A DNA stretch of 27,216 bases from Caryophanales bacterium UBA4951 (GCA_002397465.1 DHAP01000029.1:1-27216), one strand, 5' to 3'. Positions 12,364 to 21,065 are shown, numbered from the stretch's first letter. Program-made: numbers and translations. Notes: generated by a model not told the origin, from the letters alone.

Positions 12364-14199
12364 TTATAAGGGCAAATCCTTCTTCTTGAAGCAAATGGAA
12401 CCGCTGATGTAGCCCACGAGCCCGATGGCAAGCAAGATCGCGAATTTCCAAATGAAGTCGGTGGTCCCATCGACGATGGAAATAACATCGAACAAGGAGA
12501 TGATGGAGACGTAGTTGAAGTAGTTGAGGGCATCGAAACGGACAACGCTAGGAATGACTGGCGATCCGAATAGGCCCAATATCGTGGCGACGAGGAAGAA
12601 GATGGAAATGCCTCCCCCAAGAGCCATGGAGTTTTTGGTTCTGTTGAATAATGACGATGAGAAGAAGTTGATGCCAGAGATGGCGAATAAGACCAAGAAG
12701 GCGCCGGCGTTGATCAAGGCCAGTTTGCCATACGTGAGGCTGGTGTCGATGGTTCCGACCGACGCAAAGCAAATGAAGCTGGTGATCATCGTGCAGACGA
12801 ACATCCCCAAAAGCGATAAGGCAAGATAACATCCTTGCGTGAAGCTCACGCTCTCACGTTTGGTGCCGCTAGAAAGGACATAGGCCATCGAGCCGCTGTC
12901 GACCTGGGTGGCGATGAGGTTGTTGGATGCCATGATGGTGTAAATGATAGGCAAGAGCAATCCGGCGATCTTGAAGAAGATGGAACCGACGATCAATGAA
13001 TAAAGATCCATTTGCCCTACTTCTTCGATGGCCGAGCTGACTTCGCTGGGCAAAGAAGTCAGAAGTGACTGAGTGAGGTCTTCCTCAAGAGAGGCCTTTA
13101 TGGTTAGGATGGCTTCTTGATATTCGCTGACGCTGCCATATTCGCCATTGGAGTATTTCTTGTTGATCTCCGACAGTTCGTAGTCGTAGCGGGCCTGATA
13201 GCTCACTATTGTCGAGGCGGCCGTTTCCTTGATGCCGTCATAGTTATAGCCGAACGTCTCATACTTCTCTTCGCTGACGCCATATTTTCCAAGGGCGTCA
13301 AGCAAAGCCTGAACCACGCTTTCTTTCGTGAAGTTGTCTGCCAAGAAAATGCTCGAGGAGTTTTGGGCTCTTTTTTCGCGGTAGGCGTTTCTTTCATCGC
13401 TCGTTATGTAAGTGTCGGAGTCACCGCTCGAGATATGGCTGATGAGGCTAGTCACATCATAAGAATCAGGGACTGTTTCGTCGTGATTGGCGTAAATGTC
13501 GTTGAAGTCATCGCTCGGCTTGAGGGCGTACATGACACTGCCAAGGATTTCGTTTGATGAGTCGCTGTCATCCTCATACCCGGCATCTTCCGCTATTTTG
13601 AGAGTGGAATCCTTTAGTTTTGAGGTTGATGTGGCGAAAGCGCTGACAGCTGATGTGGCGGCCGGGGTCGGCTTGCTTTGGTACCAGCTTTGATAAGCGG
13701 TCGTATAGTCGCTGAGGCTCGAATAGTCGCTTTGGACCGGCATGAGTTTTGACCAATTGGTGAAATAAAGGGCATAGACTTGCTTGGCGGTGCTGTTTGT
13801 GGCTGGCATCTCTGAGTTCCAGGTATCGACTCTGGCTTGATAATCCTCATTGCTTTCCCCGCTGTTCTGGGTCGGTTTGGAAAAAGCCCAGACATCGAAA
13901 CTTACCTGATAGGCTTTCGTTTCGGTGAGATCGCTAGGATATTGAGCGACGTAATATGTGTCAAAAGTCGAAAGCCCATCCGACGCGTATTCGTAATAGG
14001 ACAGGGCTCTTTTCTCCAAAGAGGCGTCGATTTCCTGTTCGACGATGGTGTCTTCGACCGCGTTTTTGACCTGGCCGATATTCCCGCCGCCCGAAATGAC
14101 CATCACGCAGCTGAGCATGAAGCATTCGGCCAAGGTGATGATCAACCACATCCAGCCATTGGCTTTGACTGACTGTTTGAACAATGGTTTACTGAACAT
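12364..14199 (-). CDS. ABC-2-type exporter permease with large extracytoplasmic domain
   Basis: This 611-residue protein has one TM segment at the N terminus (about 16-38), then a ~360-residue hydrophilic Ser/Tyr/Asp-rich region (40-398), then about five TM segments (401-423, 457-480, 492-514, 529-546, 585-603) and a Lys-rich C-terminal tail. This is the ABC-2 permease pattern with the first extracellular loop greatly expanded. GGAGGAG precedes the start and lies within the end of the upstream ATPase gene, with an 11-bp overlap. The gene therefore forms an operon with the two ATPases at 14189-16026, and the complex probably exports a drug, peptide or lipid. The substrate is unknown. It is the largest member of the operon and lacks any ATPase domain. 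Confidence 0.8.
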   Translation of the reverse strand: MFSKPLFKQSVKANGWMWLIITLAECFMLSCVMVISGGGNIGQVKNAVEDTIVEQEIDASLEKRALSYYEYASDGLSTFDTYYVAQYPSDLTETKAYQVSFDVWAFSKPTQNSGESNEDYQARVDTWNSEMPATNSTAKQVYALYFTNWSKLMPVQSDYSSLSDYTTAYQSWYQSKPTPAATSAVSAFATSTSKLKDSTLKIAEDAGYEDDSDSSNEILGSVMYALKPSDDFNDIYANHDETVPDSYDVTSLISHISSGDSDTYITSDERNAYREKRAQNSSSIFLADNFTKESVVQALLDALGKYGVSEEKYETFGYNYDGIKETAASTIVSYQARYDYELSEINKKYSNGEYGSVSEYQEAILTIKASLEEDLTQSLLTSLPSEVSSAIEEVGQMDLYSLIVGSIFFKIAGLLLPIIYTIMASNNLIATQVDSGSMAYVLSSGTKRESVSFTQGCYLALSLLGMFVCTMITSFICFASVGTIDTSLTYGKLALINAGAFLVLFAISGINFFSSSLFNRTKNSMALGGGISIFFLVATILGLFGSPVIPSVVRFDALNYFNYVSIISLFDVISIVDGTTDFIWKFAILLAIGLVGYISGSICFKKKDLPL

Positions 14200-15094
14200 T
14201 CTTTTTCTCCTCCAGCACCTCTTGGAAGTGCTTGTCTAATGTGTATTTGACCTCGCTGATGAAACGGACGTCATAGGCCGAGAGGGCCTTGAAGAGCGAA
14301 CTGGAGTCGTTTCGCGGCAGGGCGATGGTCAGTTGCTGATATTGGCTTTGGTCGCGGATGATCTTGAATCCGCTCTTTTTGAAACGCTCATAATCGTCCG
14401 CTTTGTTGAATTCGATTTTGAATTCTTGGCTCGGGCGGTTGATGATGTCGTCCATCTTCACGCAGTCGATGATGTGGCCGTCGCTTATGAGGGCGACATG
14501 GTCACAGGTGTCCTCGACCTCCTCAAACATGTGTGAGGACATGAGGATGGTCTTGCCCTTCTCGTGCTCTTTCTTGATGACTTCGACGAAGGCCTCTCGC
14601 ATGAGCGGATCGAGTCCGGTCGTCGGCTCATCGAGGATGATGATGGGCGGATTGGCCATCAAAGCGGCCACGATTGCCGTCTTCTGCTTCATGCCTTTGC
14701 TCATTCTCTTCAAGCCTGCTCTCGGGTCTAGTTGGAGGATGTTGACGAGCTCGTTGGCGTAGCTCATGTCCTTTAAGCCAAGGAACTCAGCCTGGCTCTT
14801 GAGGAAGGCGTTGCCGCTCCCTAAGTCCGGAAAGGCGATCTCTCCGGGGACATAGCCGATTGATTTGGCGATTACCGAGGCGTTTTTGTAGCTCTCCAGT
14901 CCGTTAACGTATGAACAGCCGTTGCTTGGCCTGATGAAACCCATGATGGAACGGATGGTGGTGGTCTTTCCGGAACCGTTTGTTCCGACGAAGCCCAGCA
15001 TATCGCCTTTGTTTATTTCCAGACATTCATCAAAGATCCCACGACCGTTCCCATAGTCTTTGCTCAGATGGTCAAGTTTTATCACCGCGCTCAT
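14189..15094 (-). CDS. ABC transporter ATP-binding protein (second ATPase of ABC-2 exporter)
   Basis: This 301-residue protein is a complete DrrA/YxlF-type ATPase: Walker A GTNGSGKTT (37-45), Q-loop-region motif YVPGEIAFP (81-89), signature MSKGMKQK (131-138), Walker B IIILDEPTTGLD (151-162), His188 in SSH. The last ~80 residues form the usual regulatory tail of this class (EFKIEFNKADDYERF). GGAGG precedes the start. The start overlaps the end of the preceding ATPase gene by 4 bp (15091-15094), so the two are translationally coupled. All catalytic residues are present. It may pair with the other ATPase as a heterodimer on the permease at 12364-14199. Confidence 0.85.
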   Translation of the reverse strand: MSAVIKLDHLSKDYGNGRGIFDECLEINKGDMLGFVGTNGSGKTTTIRSIMGFIRPSNGCSYVNGLESYKNASVIAKSIGYVPGEIAFPDLGSGNAFLKSQAEFLGLKDMSYANELVNILQLDPRAGLKRMSKGMKQKTAIVAALMANPPIIILDEPTTGLDPLMREAFVEVIKKEHEKGKTILMSSHMFEEVEDTCDHVALISDGHIIDCVKMDDIINRPSQEFKIEFNKADDYERFKKSGFKIIRDQSQYQQLTIALPRNDSSSLFKALSAYDVRFISEVKYTLDKHFQEVLEEKKNVQ

Positions 15095-16026
15095 AAGTCG
15101 CCTCCATAGGTTTGATCTTCCTTGTAGAACTTCATGAAATATTCCTGGAGGCTTTCTTTCTTGTTGGTGAAAGAAGCGATGTCATAATGTGAAAAATGGG
15201 CGATCACCGAATTGATATCCTTGTCCTCGGCCGAGATGAAAAGCGATTTCTTTTCTTTGTTCACGTCCAATATCTTCATGACTGAGGAGTTCATGTGGTT
15301 GGACGTGAACCTCTCAAGTTCATCATTGTTCTTGAAACCAACCTCATAGAATTTCTTGGAGGCGTGTTTCAAATCGTTCGCGTTGAAGATGGAAACGATC
15401 TTCCCATCCTTGATGATCCCGATTCGTTCGCAGGTGGCGTCGACCTCCGAGAAAATGTGGCTCGAAAGGAGAATCGTCTTCCCTTTGGCCTTTTCTTTTT
15501 CTATGTAAGAGACGAAAACCCTTTGCATCAAGGGGTCAAGTCCCGAAGTGGGCTCATCGAGAATCAAAATATCGGGGTCGTTTTGAAAGGCCGAGACGAT
15601 GGCTAGTTTTCTTTTGACGCCAAGGCTCATCCTTTTGGTATCGCCTTTTAGGACGTTATCCTCGAGATCGAAGAGCTGCAAAAGCTCTTTTTGCTTTTCC
15701 TCGTTATGAATTCCTTGAAGGTCTTGCTCCATCTTAAGGAACTCGTATCCGCTGAGACCGGCTGGCAAAGATATCTCACCAGGGATGTAGCCGACGTGGT
15801 GGAGGACCTCGCTATATTCGTCAAAGGAGTTTTTGCCTTGGATCAGGCATTCGCCTTTATCCGGTTTGGAGAAACCCATGAGGTGGCGGATAGTTGTGCT
15901 TTTGCCAGCCCCGTTTGGACCTAAAAAGCCAAAACATTCGCCTTTGGAGACGCTGAACGAGACGTCAAAAACGCCACGTCCGGAACCATAGTCTTTTGTT
16001 AGGTTTTTAACTTCGATCTCTGCCAT
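15091..16026 (-). CDS. ABC transporter ATP-binding protein (first ATPase of ABC-2 exporter)
   Basis: This 311-residue protein is related to the next ATPase in the operon. Walker A is GPNGAGKST (36-44), with YIPGEISLPAG (80-90), signature MSLGVKRK (133-140), Walker B ILILDEPTSGLD (153-164) and His190 in SSH. A C-terminal domain of about 100 residues follows the ATPase core. AAGGAG lies 5 bases upstream of the ATG at 16026. The promoter (16048-16075) is in the divergent gap shared with the TetR-family gene, so TetR control of this three-gene exporter operon is likely. Both ATPases carry intact catalytic motifs, unlike the asymmetric pair at 16925-20546. Confidence 0.85.
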   Translation of the reverse strand: MAEIEVKNLTKDYGSGRGVFDVSFSVSKGECFGFLGPNGAGKSTTIRHLMGFSKPDKGECLIQGKNSFDEYSEVLHHVGYIPGEISLPAGLSGYEFLKMEQDLQGIHNEEKQKELLQLFDLEDNVLKGDTKRMSLGVKRKLAIVSAFQNDPDILILDEPTSGLDPLMQRVFVSYIEKEKAKGKTILLSSHIFSEVDATCERIGIIKDGKIVSIFNANDLKHASKKFYEVGFKNNDELERFTSNHMNSSVMKILDVNKEKKSLFISAEDKDINSVIAHFSHYDIASFTNKKESLQEYFMKFYKEDQTYGGDL

Positions 16027-16047
16027 AGTTTCTCCTTAACGAGACGT

Positions 16048-16075
16048 ATTATATTGGCTTACACCTGTTCATCAA
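16048..16075 (-). promoter_or_regulatory. promoter of the ABC-2 exporter operon
   Basis: On the minus strand: TTGATG (16075-16070), a 16 bp spacer, TATAAT (16053-16048), then GTTAAGGAG and the ATG at 16026. The transcript leader would be short, about 15 bases. Confidence 0.65.
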
Positions 16076-16092
16076 TATACAAGCAATGCCAA

Positions 16093-16112
16093 TGTGTATA
16101 AAAATAGACACA
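16093..16112. promoter_or_regulatory. candidate TetR operator
   Basis: TGTGTAT (16093-16099) and AGACACA (16106-16112) form an inverted repeat with one mismatch, placed between the two divergent promoters. Related half-sites ACACAAAGT (16109-16117) and ACTTGTGT (16190-16197) also occur in the gap, the latter covering the -35 of the TetR gene. Such a layout suits autoregulation, but no binding data exist. Confidence 0.4.
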
Positions 16113-16191
16113 AAGTATAAAAGTTGTTGAAAAATATAATTTCTGTTTAAAGTTATTACGGCACTATCGAATAGTTTCTAAATAGACGTAC

Positions 16192-16219
16192 TTGTGTTTA
16201 AAAATCAACAATATATAAT
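16192..16219 (+). promoter_or_regulatory. promoter of the tetR gene, apparently giving a leaderless mRNA
   Basis: TTGTGT (16192-16197), a 16 bp spacer and TATAAT (16214-16219) put the transcription start at about 16226, at the TTG/ATG start region of the gene. No Shine-Dalgarno sequence is present. Confidence 0.55.
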
Positions 16220-16231
16220 TTCAACTTGATT

Positions 16232-16888
16232 ATGGACAAAAAAAGCAACCGCGGATATCGCCGTAGCGACAAACTGATCAAAGATGCCGTCATCACTCTA
16301 TTAGGCAAAAAGAAAGACTTCTTTTCGATCTCCGTCAGTGACCTTTGCGAGGAGGCTGGCCTCAATAGGGGCACCTTCTATAACCACTACGCCAACATCG
16401 GAGAGGTCGCAAGCGCCATCGAGGATGACATGATGAAGGAACTGGCCAGCGCCTGGGTCGATTCCAAAGGCAAGGATTCAACCATCAACAATTTCATAAA
16501 GACCGTTACGATGAAGCTTAAGGAAAGAGAGATCGCCTATCGTCAGATCGTCAATTACGTTCCAGAATACTTCTTCAGAGACATGAAGGAAAAGTTCCTG
16601 AACGAGATCGAGAACTATTTCAAAGACAAAGAAAGACTATCAAATTATGGCAAGACGACGATTGCGGTTTTGGCAAGCGGCATCGTGAGCCTGTATCTCG
16701 ACTATTTTGAAGGCCATAACTCCATGAGCCTCGATGAGATAGGGGAGTACAGTTACCTAATCGTGGTCAAACTATTGAGTCCCAGCCAGGAGACTCCTCT
16801 ACTAGAAAACGCCGACAAATCAGTCGTCCAATTGGAAAAAGACCGGGAAATCGGTTATCAATACATCGAAAACAAAAGCGGAAAATAA
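16232..16888 (+). CDS. TetR/AcrR-family transcriptional regulator
   Basis: This protein has 218 residues from ATG 16232 (TTG 16226 would add two). The N-terminal TetR DNA-binding domain is clear. The HTH is ISVSDLCEEAGLNRGTFYNH (32-51), with the family's GTFYxHY turn followed by Ala-Asn. The C-terminal ~150 residues are helical and divergent, as usual for ligand-binding domains, and include a hydrophobic helix (ASGIVSLYLDYF). The gene is divergent from the ABC-2 exporter operon and is the likely regulator of it. There is no ribosome binding site, and the -10 box lies only 12 bases before the ATG, so the mRNA may be leaderless. Confidence 0.85.
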   Translation: MDKKSNRGYRRSDKLIKDAVITLLGKKKDFFSISVSDLCEEAGLNRGTFYNHYANIGEVASAIEDDMMKELASAWVDSKGKDSTINNFIKTVTMKLKEREIAYRQIVNYVPEYFFRDMKEKFLNEIENYFKDKERLSNYGKTTIAVLASGIVSLYLDYFEGHNSMSLDEIGEYSYLIVVKLLSPSQETPLLENADKSVVQLEKDREIGYQYIENKSGK

Positions 16889-16895
16889 GTAAAAG

Positions 16896-16921
16896 AAAAG
16901 AGCTGGTCGCCCAGCTCTTTT
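16896..16921. terminator. bidirectional Rho-independent terminator
   Basis: A perfect 11-bp stem AAAAGAGCTGG (16896-16906)/CCAGCTCTTTT (16911-16921) with a TCGC loop lies between convergent genes. It ends in T-runs on both strands, so it can stop the tetR transcript and the minus-strand exporter operon. Confidence 0.9.
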
Positions 16922-16924
16922 GCT

Positions 16925-18805
16925 TTATTCCAACTCGAAGGCTCCTGTGTAGAGCTGATAGTAGGTTCCCCGCTCCTTCATCAAACTTGAGTGGTTGCCT
17001 TTCTCGATGATTCTTCCGTGATCGAGAACGATGATCTCGTCGCTGTTTTGAACCGTTGAGAGACGGTGGGCGATGACGAAGGTCGTACGTCCATCCATGA
17101 TCTTTTCGGTTCCTTTTTGAACCATCTGCTCAGTCCTGGTGTCGATTGAGGAGGTGGCCTCATCGAGGATCAAGACCGGAGTGTTTGCGATAGCTGCCCT
17201 CGCTATGGAGATAAGCTGCCTTTGTCCTTGCGAGAGCGAGGCGGCGTTATTGGAGAGCTCAGTGTCGAAACCGTTCGGGAGTTTTTTGATGAAGTCATAG
17301 GCGTTGGCCGTCTTGGCGGCGTTGTCGACTTCTTCATCAGAAGCCTCTAGCTTGCCATAGCGGATGTTGTCGCGGACGGTTCCACTGAAGAGGTTGGTGT
17401 CCTGAAGGACAACCGTCACCGAATTCCTCAATGAGCTCTTTTTGATGCTCTTGATGGGGATGTCATCGTAAGTGATGGTCCCTTTCTGAATATCGTAGAA
17501 GCGGTTGATGAGATTGGTGATGGTGGTCTTGCCGGCGCCGGTGGCGCCGACGAAGGCGATCTTCTTGCCAGGATCCCCGTCGAGGCAGAGATCATGGAGG
17601 ACGATATGGTTCGGCTCATAAGAGAAGTCGACGTCTTTGAAGACGATGTTCCCTCTTAGCTCAGTCAAGCTTCCATCCTCTTTCTTCCAAGCCCAATGCC
17701 CGGTGGCGTCTGGGCTTTCGATCAAAGAGCCATCGGAAGACTTGGCGACGCTCACGAGAGTGACTTTGCCTTCGTCGATCTCTTTGTTCTCGTCGATGAG
17801 GGCGAAGACACGATCGGCTCCGGCGAAGGCCATGGCGCACATTGAGGTCTGCTGAGAGACCTGGGCGATGGACTGGCCGAACTGTCTCGACATCGAAAGG
17901 AAGGAAACGATGATGGCGGCTGACATGGCTCCGAAACCGGTGAGCGAAAGGTTCTGGAAGGATGGGACCATCGTCATGATTCCGCCGATGATGGCGATAA
18001 GGACATAAAGGTAGTTGCCGATGCTGCCAAGGATCGGCATGATGCTGTTGCCATAGACGTTGGCGGTCGATGAGTCTTCCTCAACCTGGGAGTTAAGCTT
18101 CCCGAACGAGGCGATGGCCTCATTCTCATGGTTGTAGGCTTTGATGACTTTCTCTCCGTTCATCATTTCGGTGACATAGCCTTCGAACTTGGCGGTGGAG
18201 GTTTGCTGCTTCACGAAGTAACGGCTGGATTTCCCGCCGATCGTCTTGATGATGATGATCATGATGATGGCGCAGAGATAGACGACCGCGGTCAAGGTCA
18301 CTGAGTAATAAAGCATGAACACAGTGAGAATGATGAGGGTGAAGATCGTGTTGATGATCTGGACAAGGCTCTGCGAGAAGAACTGACGGATGGAATCGAT
18401 GTCGTTCGTGTAGTAGGACATGATGTCGCCGTGCTTGTTCTTGTCGAAGTAGCTGATTGGGAGCTCTTCCATCTTCGAGAACATCTCTTTCCTTAAGAGA
18501 TTGAGCGTTCTCTGACCGACTTTGGCGATGATGAATGAGTAAGCCCAGCTGGCCAAGACGCCTAATCCATAGACGACGGCCATGGCGATGATCAGACCCG
18601 TCAAGGTCGCGGCCACGGAGGCGAATCCGTTCTGGATGGCGGGGGCCACGACATTGTTCAACAGATAATAGATGAAGATGCCTGAGGCACTTGAGGCGAT
18701 GGCGGAGAAGAAGATCGAGATGATCACAAGAGTCATCGAGAGTTTGTTGTGTTTGAAGAGATAACCGATCAGCCTCTTCATGCTTTTGCTGTTATTGTTT
18801 TTCAT
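16925..18805 (-). CDS. heterodimeric ABC exporter, subunit with catalytic ATPase site
   Basis: This 626-residue protein is an ABC_membrane domain with six TM segments (about 24-330) followed by an ATPase. Walker A is GATGAGKT (420-427), the signature is the altered LSQGQ (524-528), Walker B VLILDE with Glu549, and the switch is His580 in IAHRLST. An extra ~35-residue insert (about 350-385, with ATGHWAWKKEDGS) sits between membrane domain and ATPase, as in TM288-type partners. The catalytic Glu and His are kept here but missing in the partner at 18792-20546, so the two form an asymmetric exporter like TM287/288 or BmrCD. GGAGGG lies inside the end of the partner gene, with a 14-bp overlap. Likely substrates are drugs or peptides. 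It is controlled by the MarR gene upstream. Confidence 0.9.
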   Translation of the reverse strand: MKNNNSKSMKRLIGYLFKHNKLSMTLVIISIFFSAIASSASGIFIYYLLNNVVAPAIQNGFASVAATLTGLIIAMAVVYGLGVLASWAYSFIIAKVGQRTLNLLRKEMFSKMEELPISYFDKNKHGDIMSYYTNDIDSIRQFFSQSLVQIINTIFTLIILTVFMLYYSVTLTAVVYLCAIIMIIIIKTIGGKSSRYFVKQQTSTAKFEGYVTEMMNGEKVIKAYNHENEAIASFGKLNSQVEEDSSTANVYGNSIMPILGSIGNYLYVLIAIIGGIMTMVPSFQNLSLTGFGAMSAAIIVSFLSMSRQFGQSIAQVSQQTSMCAMAFAGADRVFALIDENKEIDEGKVTLVSVAKSSDGSLIESPDATGHWAWKKEDGSLTELRGNIVFKDVDFSYEPNHIVLHDLCLDGDPGKKIAFVGATGAGKTTITNLINRFYDIQKGTITYDDIPIKSIKKSSLRNSVTVVLQDTNLFSGTVRDNIRYGKLEASDEEVDNAAKTANAYDFIKKLPNGFDTELSNNAASLSQGQRQLISIARAAIANTPVLILDEATSSIDTRTEQMVQKGTEKIMDGRTTFVIAHRLSTVQNSDEIIVLDHGRIIEKGNHSSLMKERGTYYQLYTGAFELE

Positions 18806-20546
18806 TTTCGTTCCCTCCGTTTTTCCTTTGGGCTTGGCTGATTTCCTTGTAAATCGAATTGCTTTGCAAGAGTTCAGCCTCAGTTCCGTAGCCGTTGATC
18901 TTCCCGTTGTCGAGCACGAGGATGTGGTCCATGTTCGTTAAGGAAGAGACGCGTTGGGCGATCACGATTTTAGTGGTGGTTGGAAGGCTTTCCTTTATCC
19001 CTTTCATGATGAGGGCGTCGGTCTTGGTGTCGACTGCGCTCGTGGAATCATCGAGGATCAGGATCTTGGGTTTTCTCAAGATGGCCCTGGCTATGCAAAG
19101 CCTTTGCTTCTGGCCTCCTGAGAGGTTCGTGCCACCTTCTTCCAAGAAGGTGTTATAGCCGTCCTTGAAGGAACAGACGAACTCATCGGCCTGGGCGATC
19201 TCACAGGCTTTCTTGATCTCCTCGATGGTGGCGTCCTTATTGCCCCAGCGCATGTTGTCGATGATGGTGCCGCTGAAGAGGACGTTCTTCTGAAGGACGG
19301 TCGTGACTTCGTTTCTTAAGGTCACTAAATCGTATTTCCTGACATCGAGGCCGCCGACTTCGACCGAGCCATCATTCACGTCGTATAGGCGGGAGATGAG
19401 GCTTATCAGAGTGGTCTTGCCACTTCCTGTCGTGCCGATGATGCCTAGGCTTTCGCCGTTCTTTAGATGAAGCGAGACGTTTTCCAAGACGTTTTCCTCG
19501 CCTTCTTTTTTGTAGCGGAAGCTGACGTCATTGAAATCGATTGATCCGTCTTTGACGGCCAAGACGGCGTTTTCTGGATTGACGATGTCGCTTGATTCCT
19601 CAAGGACTTCGACAACACGGTCGGCGGAGGCCATGGACATGGAAATCATGACAATGACCATTCCAAGCATGCTCAAGGCCGAGAGGATGTTGATGCCATA
19701 GCTGATCAAGGACGAAAGACCGCCGGTGGTAAGGCTTCCCCAATCGAGGACTCCGATGATGATGTAAGCGCCTAGGACGGAGATGATGGCGCTGGCGGCA
19801 TACATGAAGAAGTTGACGAGCGGGGTATTCCAAGCGACGATTTTCTCGCCTCTGGTGAAGTCTTTGCAGACATCATCCGCGGCTTTGGAGAACTTCTTTT
19901 TCTCATAATCCTCACGGACGTATGTCTTGACGACCCTGATGCCGTCGATGTTCTCTTGGACCGAGCTATTGAGAGTGTCGTATTTGCGGAACACTTTGTT
20001 GAAGGTCGGTGTGGCTTTGGAGATTATCAATATCAATAGTCCAGCCAAAATTGGGATGGCGATGGCGAATATCCAGGCGAGTGATGGCGAGATGATGAAT
20101 GAGGCCACCAGCGAGAAGATGATCATCAAAGGAACCCTGATGGCGATACGGATGATGATCGAGAAAGCGTTCTGGATGTTGTTGACGTCGGTCGTCATCC
20201 TCGTGATCAAACTGGACGAGGAGAACTTGTCGATGTTCGAGAAAGAGTAATCCTGAATGTTCTTGAACATGTCCTCGCGGAGGTTTTTGGCAAAACCCGC
20301 AGCGGCCTTGGCGCTGAACTTGCCCGAAAAGATACCGCAGAGCAATGAAGCGGTGGCCAAGACGATCAAGATGGCACCATAGCCGAGCAAGTTGCCCCAG
20401 TCGACTCCGCTTGAGTCGATCATTTCGGCGATCGCTAACGGCATGATGCATTCGCACACGACTTCGAAGGCAACCAAAACGATGGCCAATATCGTGTTTT
20501 TCTTGTTGCCTCGCAAGCTTCTTAGAAGTCTTTTGACATTTTTCAT
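18792..20546 (-). CDS. heterodimeric ABC exporter, subunit with degenerate ATPase site
   Basis: This 584-residue protein has six TM segments (about 15-305) and an ATPase with Walker A GTTGSGKT (371-378) and intact LSGGQ (475-479). Walker B reads ILILDD, with Asp500 in place of the catalytic Glu, and the switch His is Gln531 (VIAQRVSSL). Exactly these two changes mark the degenerate subunit of heterodimeric exporters such as TM287. Its consensus LSGGQ would complete the active site on the partner, whose own signature is altered. GAGG lies 7 bases before the ATG. A third operator-like box (20562-20575) and a possible promoter lie just upstream, so the pair may be transcribed both from the marR promoter and independently. 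Confidence 0.9.
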   Translation of the reverse strand: MKNVKRLLRSLRGNKKNTILAIVLVAFEVVCECIMPLAIAEMIDSSGVDWGNLLGYGAILIVLATASLLCGIFSGKFSAKAAAGFAKNLREDMFKNIQDYSFSNIDKFSSSSLITRMTTDVNNIQNAFSIIIRIAIRVPLMIIFSLVASFIISPSLAWIFAIAIPILAGLLILIISKATPTFNKVFRKYDTLNSSVQENIDGIRVVKTYVREDYEKKKFSKAADDVCKDFTRGEKIVAWNTPLVNFFMYAASAIISVLGAYIIIGVLDWGSLTTGGLSSLISYGINILSALSMLGMVIVMISMSMASADRVVEVLEESSDIVNPENAVLAVKDGSIDFNDVSFRYKKEGEENVLENVSLHLKNGESLGIIGTTGSGKTTLISLISRLYDVNDGSVEVGGLDVRKYDLVTLRNEVTTVLQKNVLFSGTIIDNMRWGNKDATIEEIKKACEIAQADEFVCSFKDGYNTFLEEGGTNLSGGQKQRLCIARAILRKPKILILDDSTSAVDTKTDALIMKGIKESLPTTTKIVIAQRVSSLTNMDHILVLDNGKINGYGTEAELLQSNSIYKEISQAQRKNGGNENEKQ

Positions 20547-20561
20547 AACCTGTCCTCTTTA

Positions 20562-20591
20562 ATTCTATGTCGAACTAATTGTCTAAATCAA
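20562..20591 (-). promoter_or_regulatory. operator and possible internal promoter between marR and the ABC genes
   Basis: ATTCTATGTCGAAC (20562-20575 plus strand) matches the two boxes at the marR promoter. On the minus strand TTGATT (20591-20586), an 18 bp spacer and TAGAAT (20567-20562) form a possible promoter whose -10 overlaps the box, so repression would block it. Confidence 0.55.
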
Positions 20592-20600
20592 AAGAGGCCC

Positions 20601-21032
20601 CTAGCCTTTTTTGATGTTCTCTTCCATCGTGTCGATGATGCGGTAGAAGTTTCTCATGTCTTCTTCACTCAGCCCTTCTTTCAAGAGGGTTTCGTTTTCG
20701 TCGACTTTTTCTCTGACCATGGCAATGGTTGACGTGCCTTTTTCGGTGATGACGATCTTGTTGAAGCGCGCGTCTTTGACGCCCTCTCTCCTGATAAGGC
20801 CTTTTTCTTCCATGAGTGAGACGACTTTCGAGCAGGTGGAGCGGGAGACCGCCATCGCCCTTTCCAAGTCCTTTTGGAATATGTCTTTCCCTTGGTTCTC
20901 ATATAGATGAGAAAGTATGAAGACGTTCTGGGCCGAAATGTTGGCGCCAGTTGATCCTGAGGCGATGGAATCCATTCTTCGCATGATCATGTTCTGAAGG
21001 TTTCTTACCTCAATCCCTATTTTTCTTTCCAT
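20601..21032 (-). CDS. MarR-family regulator of the heterodimeric ABC exporter
   Basis: This 143-residue protein has helix-turn-helix FQKDLERAMAVSRSTCSKVV (about 57-76) and wing EKGLIRREGVKDARFNKIVI, followed by the C-terminal dimer helices (SEEDMRNFYRIIDTMEENI). GAGG precedes the ATG at 21032. It is first in an operon with the two exporter genes, in the same order as many MarR-exporter pairs of Bacilli. Three near-identical palindromic boxes (21082-21095, 21051-21064 and 20562-20575) make self-repression and repression of the exporter very likely. A short GGC/GCC hairpin with A/T flanks at the stop codon (about 20590-20610) could reduce read-through into the exporter genes. Confidence 0.9.
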   Translation of the reverse strand: MERKIGIEVRNLQNMIMRRMDSIASGSTGANISAQNVFILSHLYENQGKDIFQKDLERAMAVSRSTCSKVVSLMEEKGLIRREGVKDARFNKIVITEKGTSTIAMVREKVDENETLLKEGLSEEDMRNFYRIIDTMEENIKKG

Positions 21033-21050
21033 AGTTGACCTCCTGTAGTG

Positions 21051-21064
21051 GTTCTACATCGAAC
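21051..21064. promoter_or_regulatory. MarR operator box A
   Basis: GTTCTACATCGAAC lies just downstream of the marR -10 box, over the transcription start. GTTC and GAAC arms frame six bases. Its centre is 31 bp (three helical turns) from box B. Confidence 0.6.
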
Positions 21065-21065
21065 T

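Noticed and set aside
13117..13557. 146-residue plus-strand frame opposite the ABC-2 permease gene
   Set aside because: It is antisense to a well-supported coding region, has no ribosome binding site, and its composition reflects the complementary strand. The same holds for other long antisense frames in the ABC genes.
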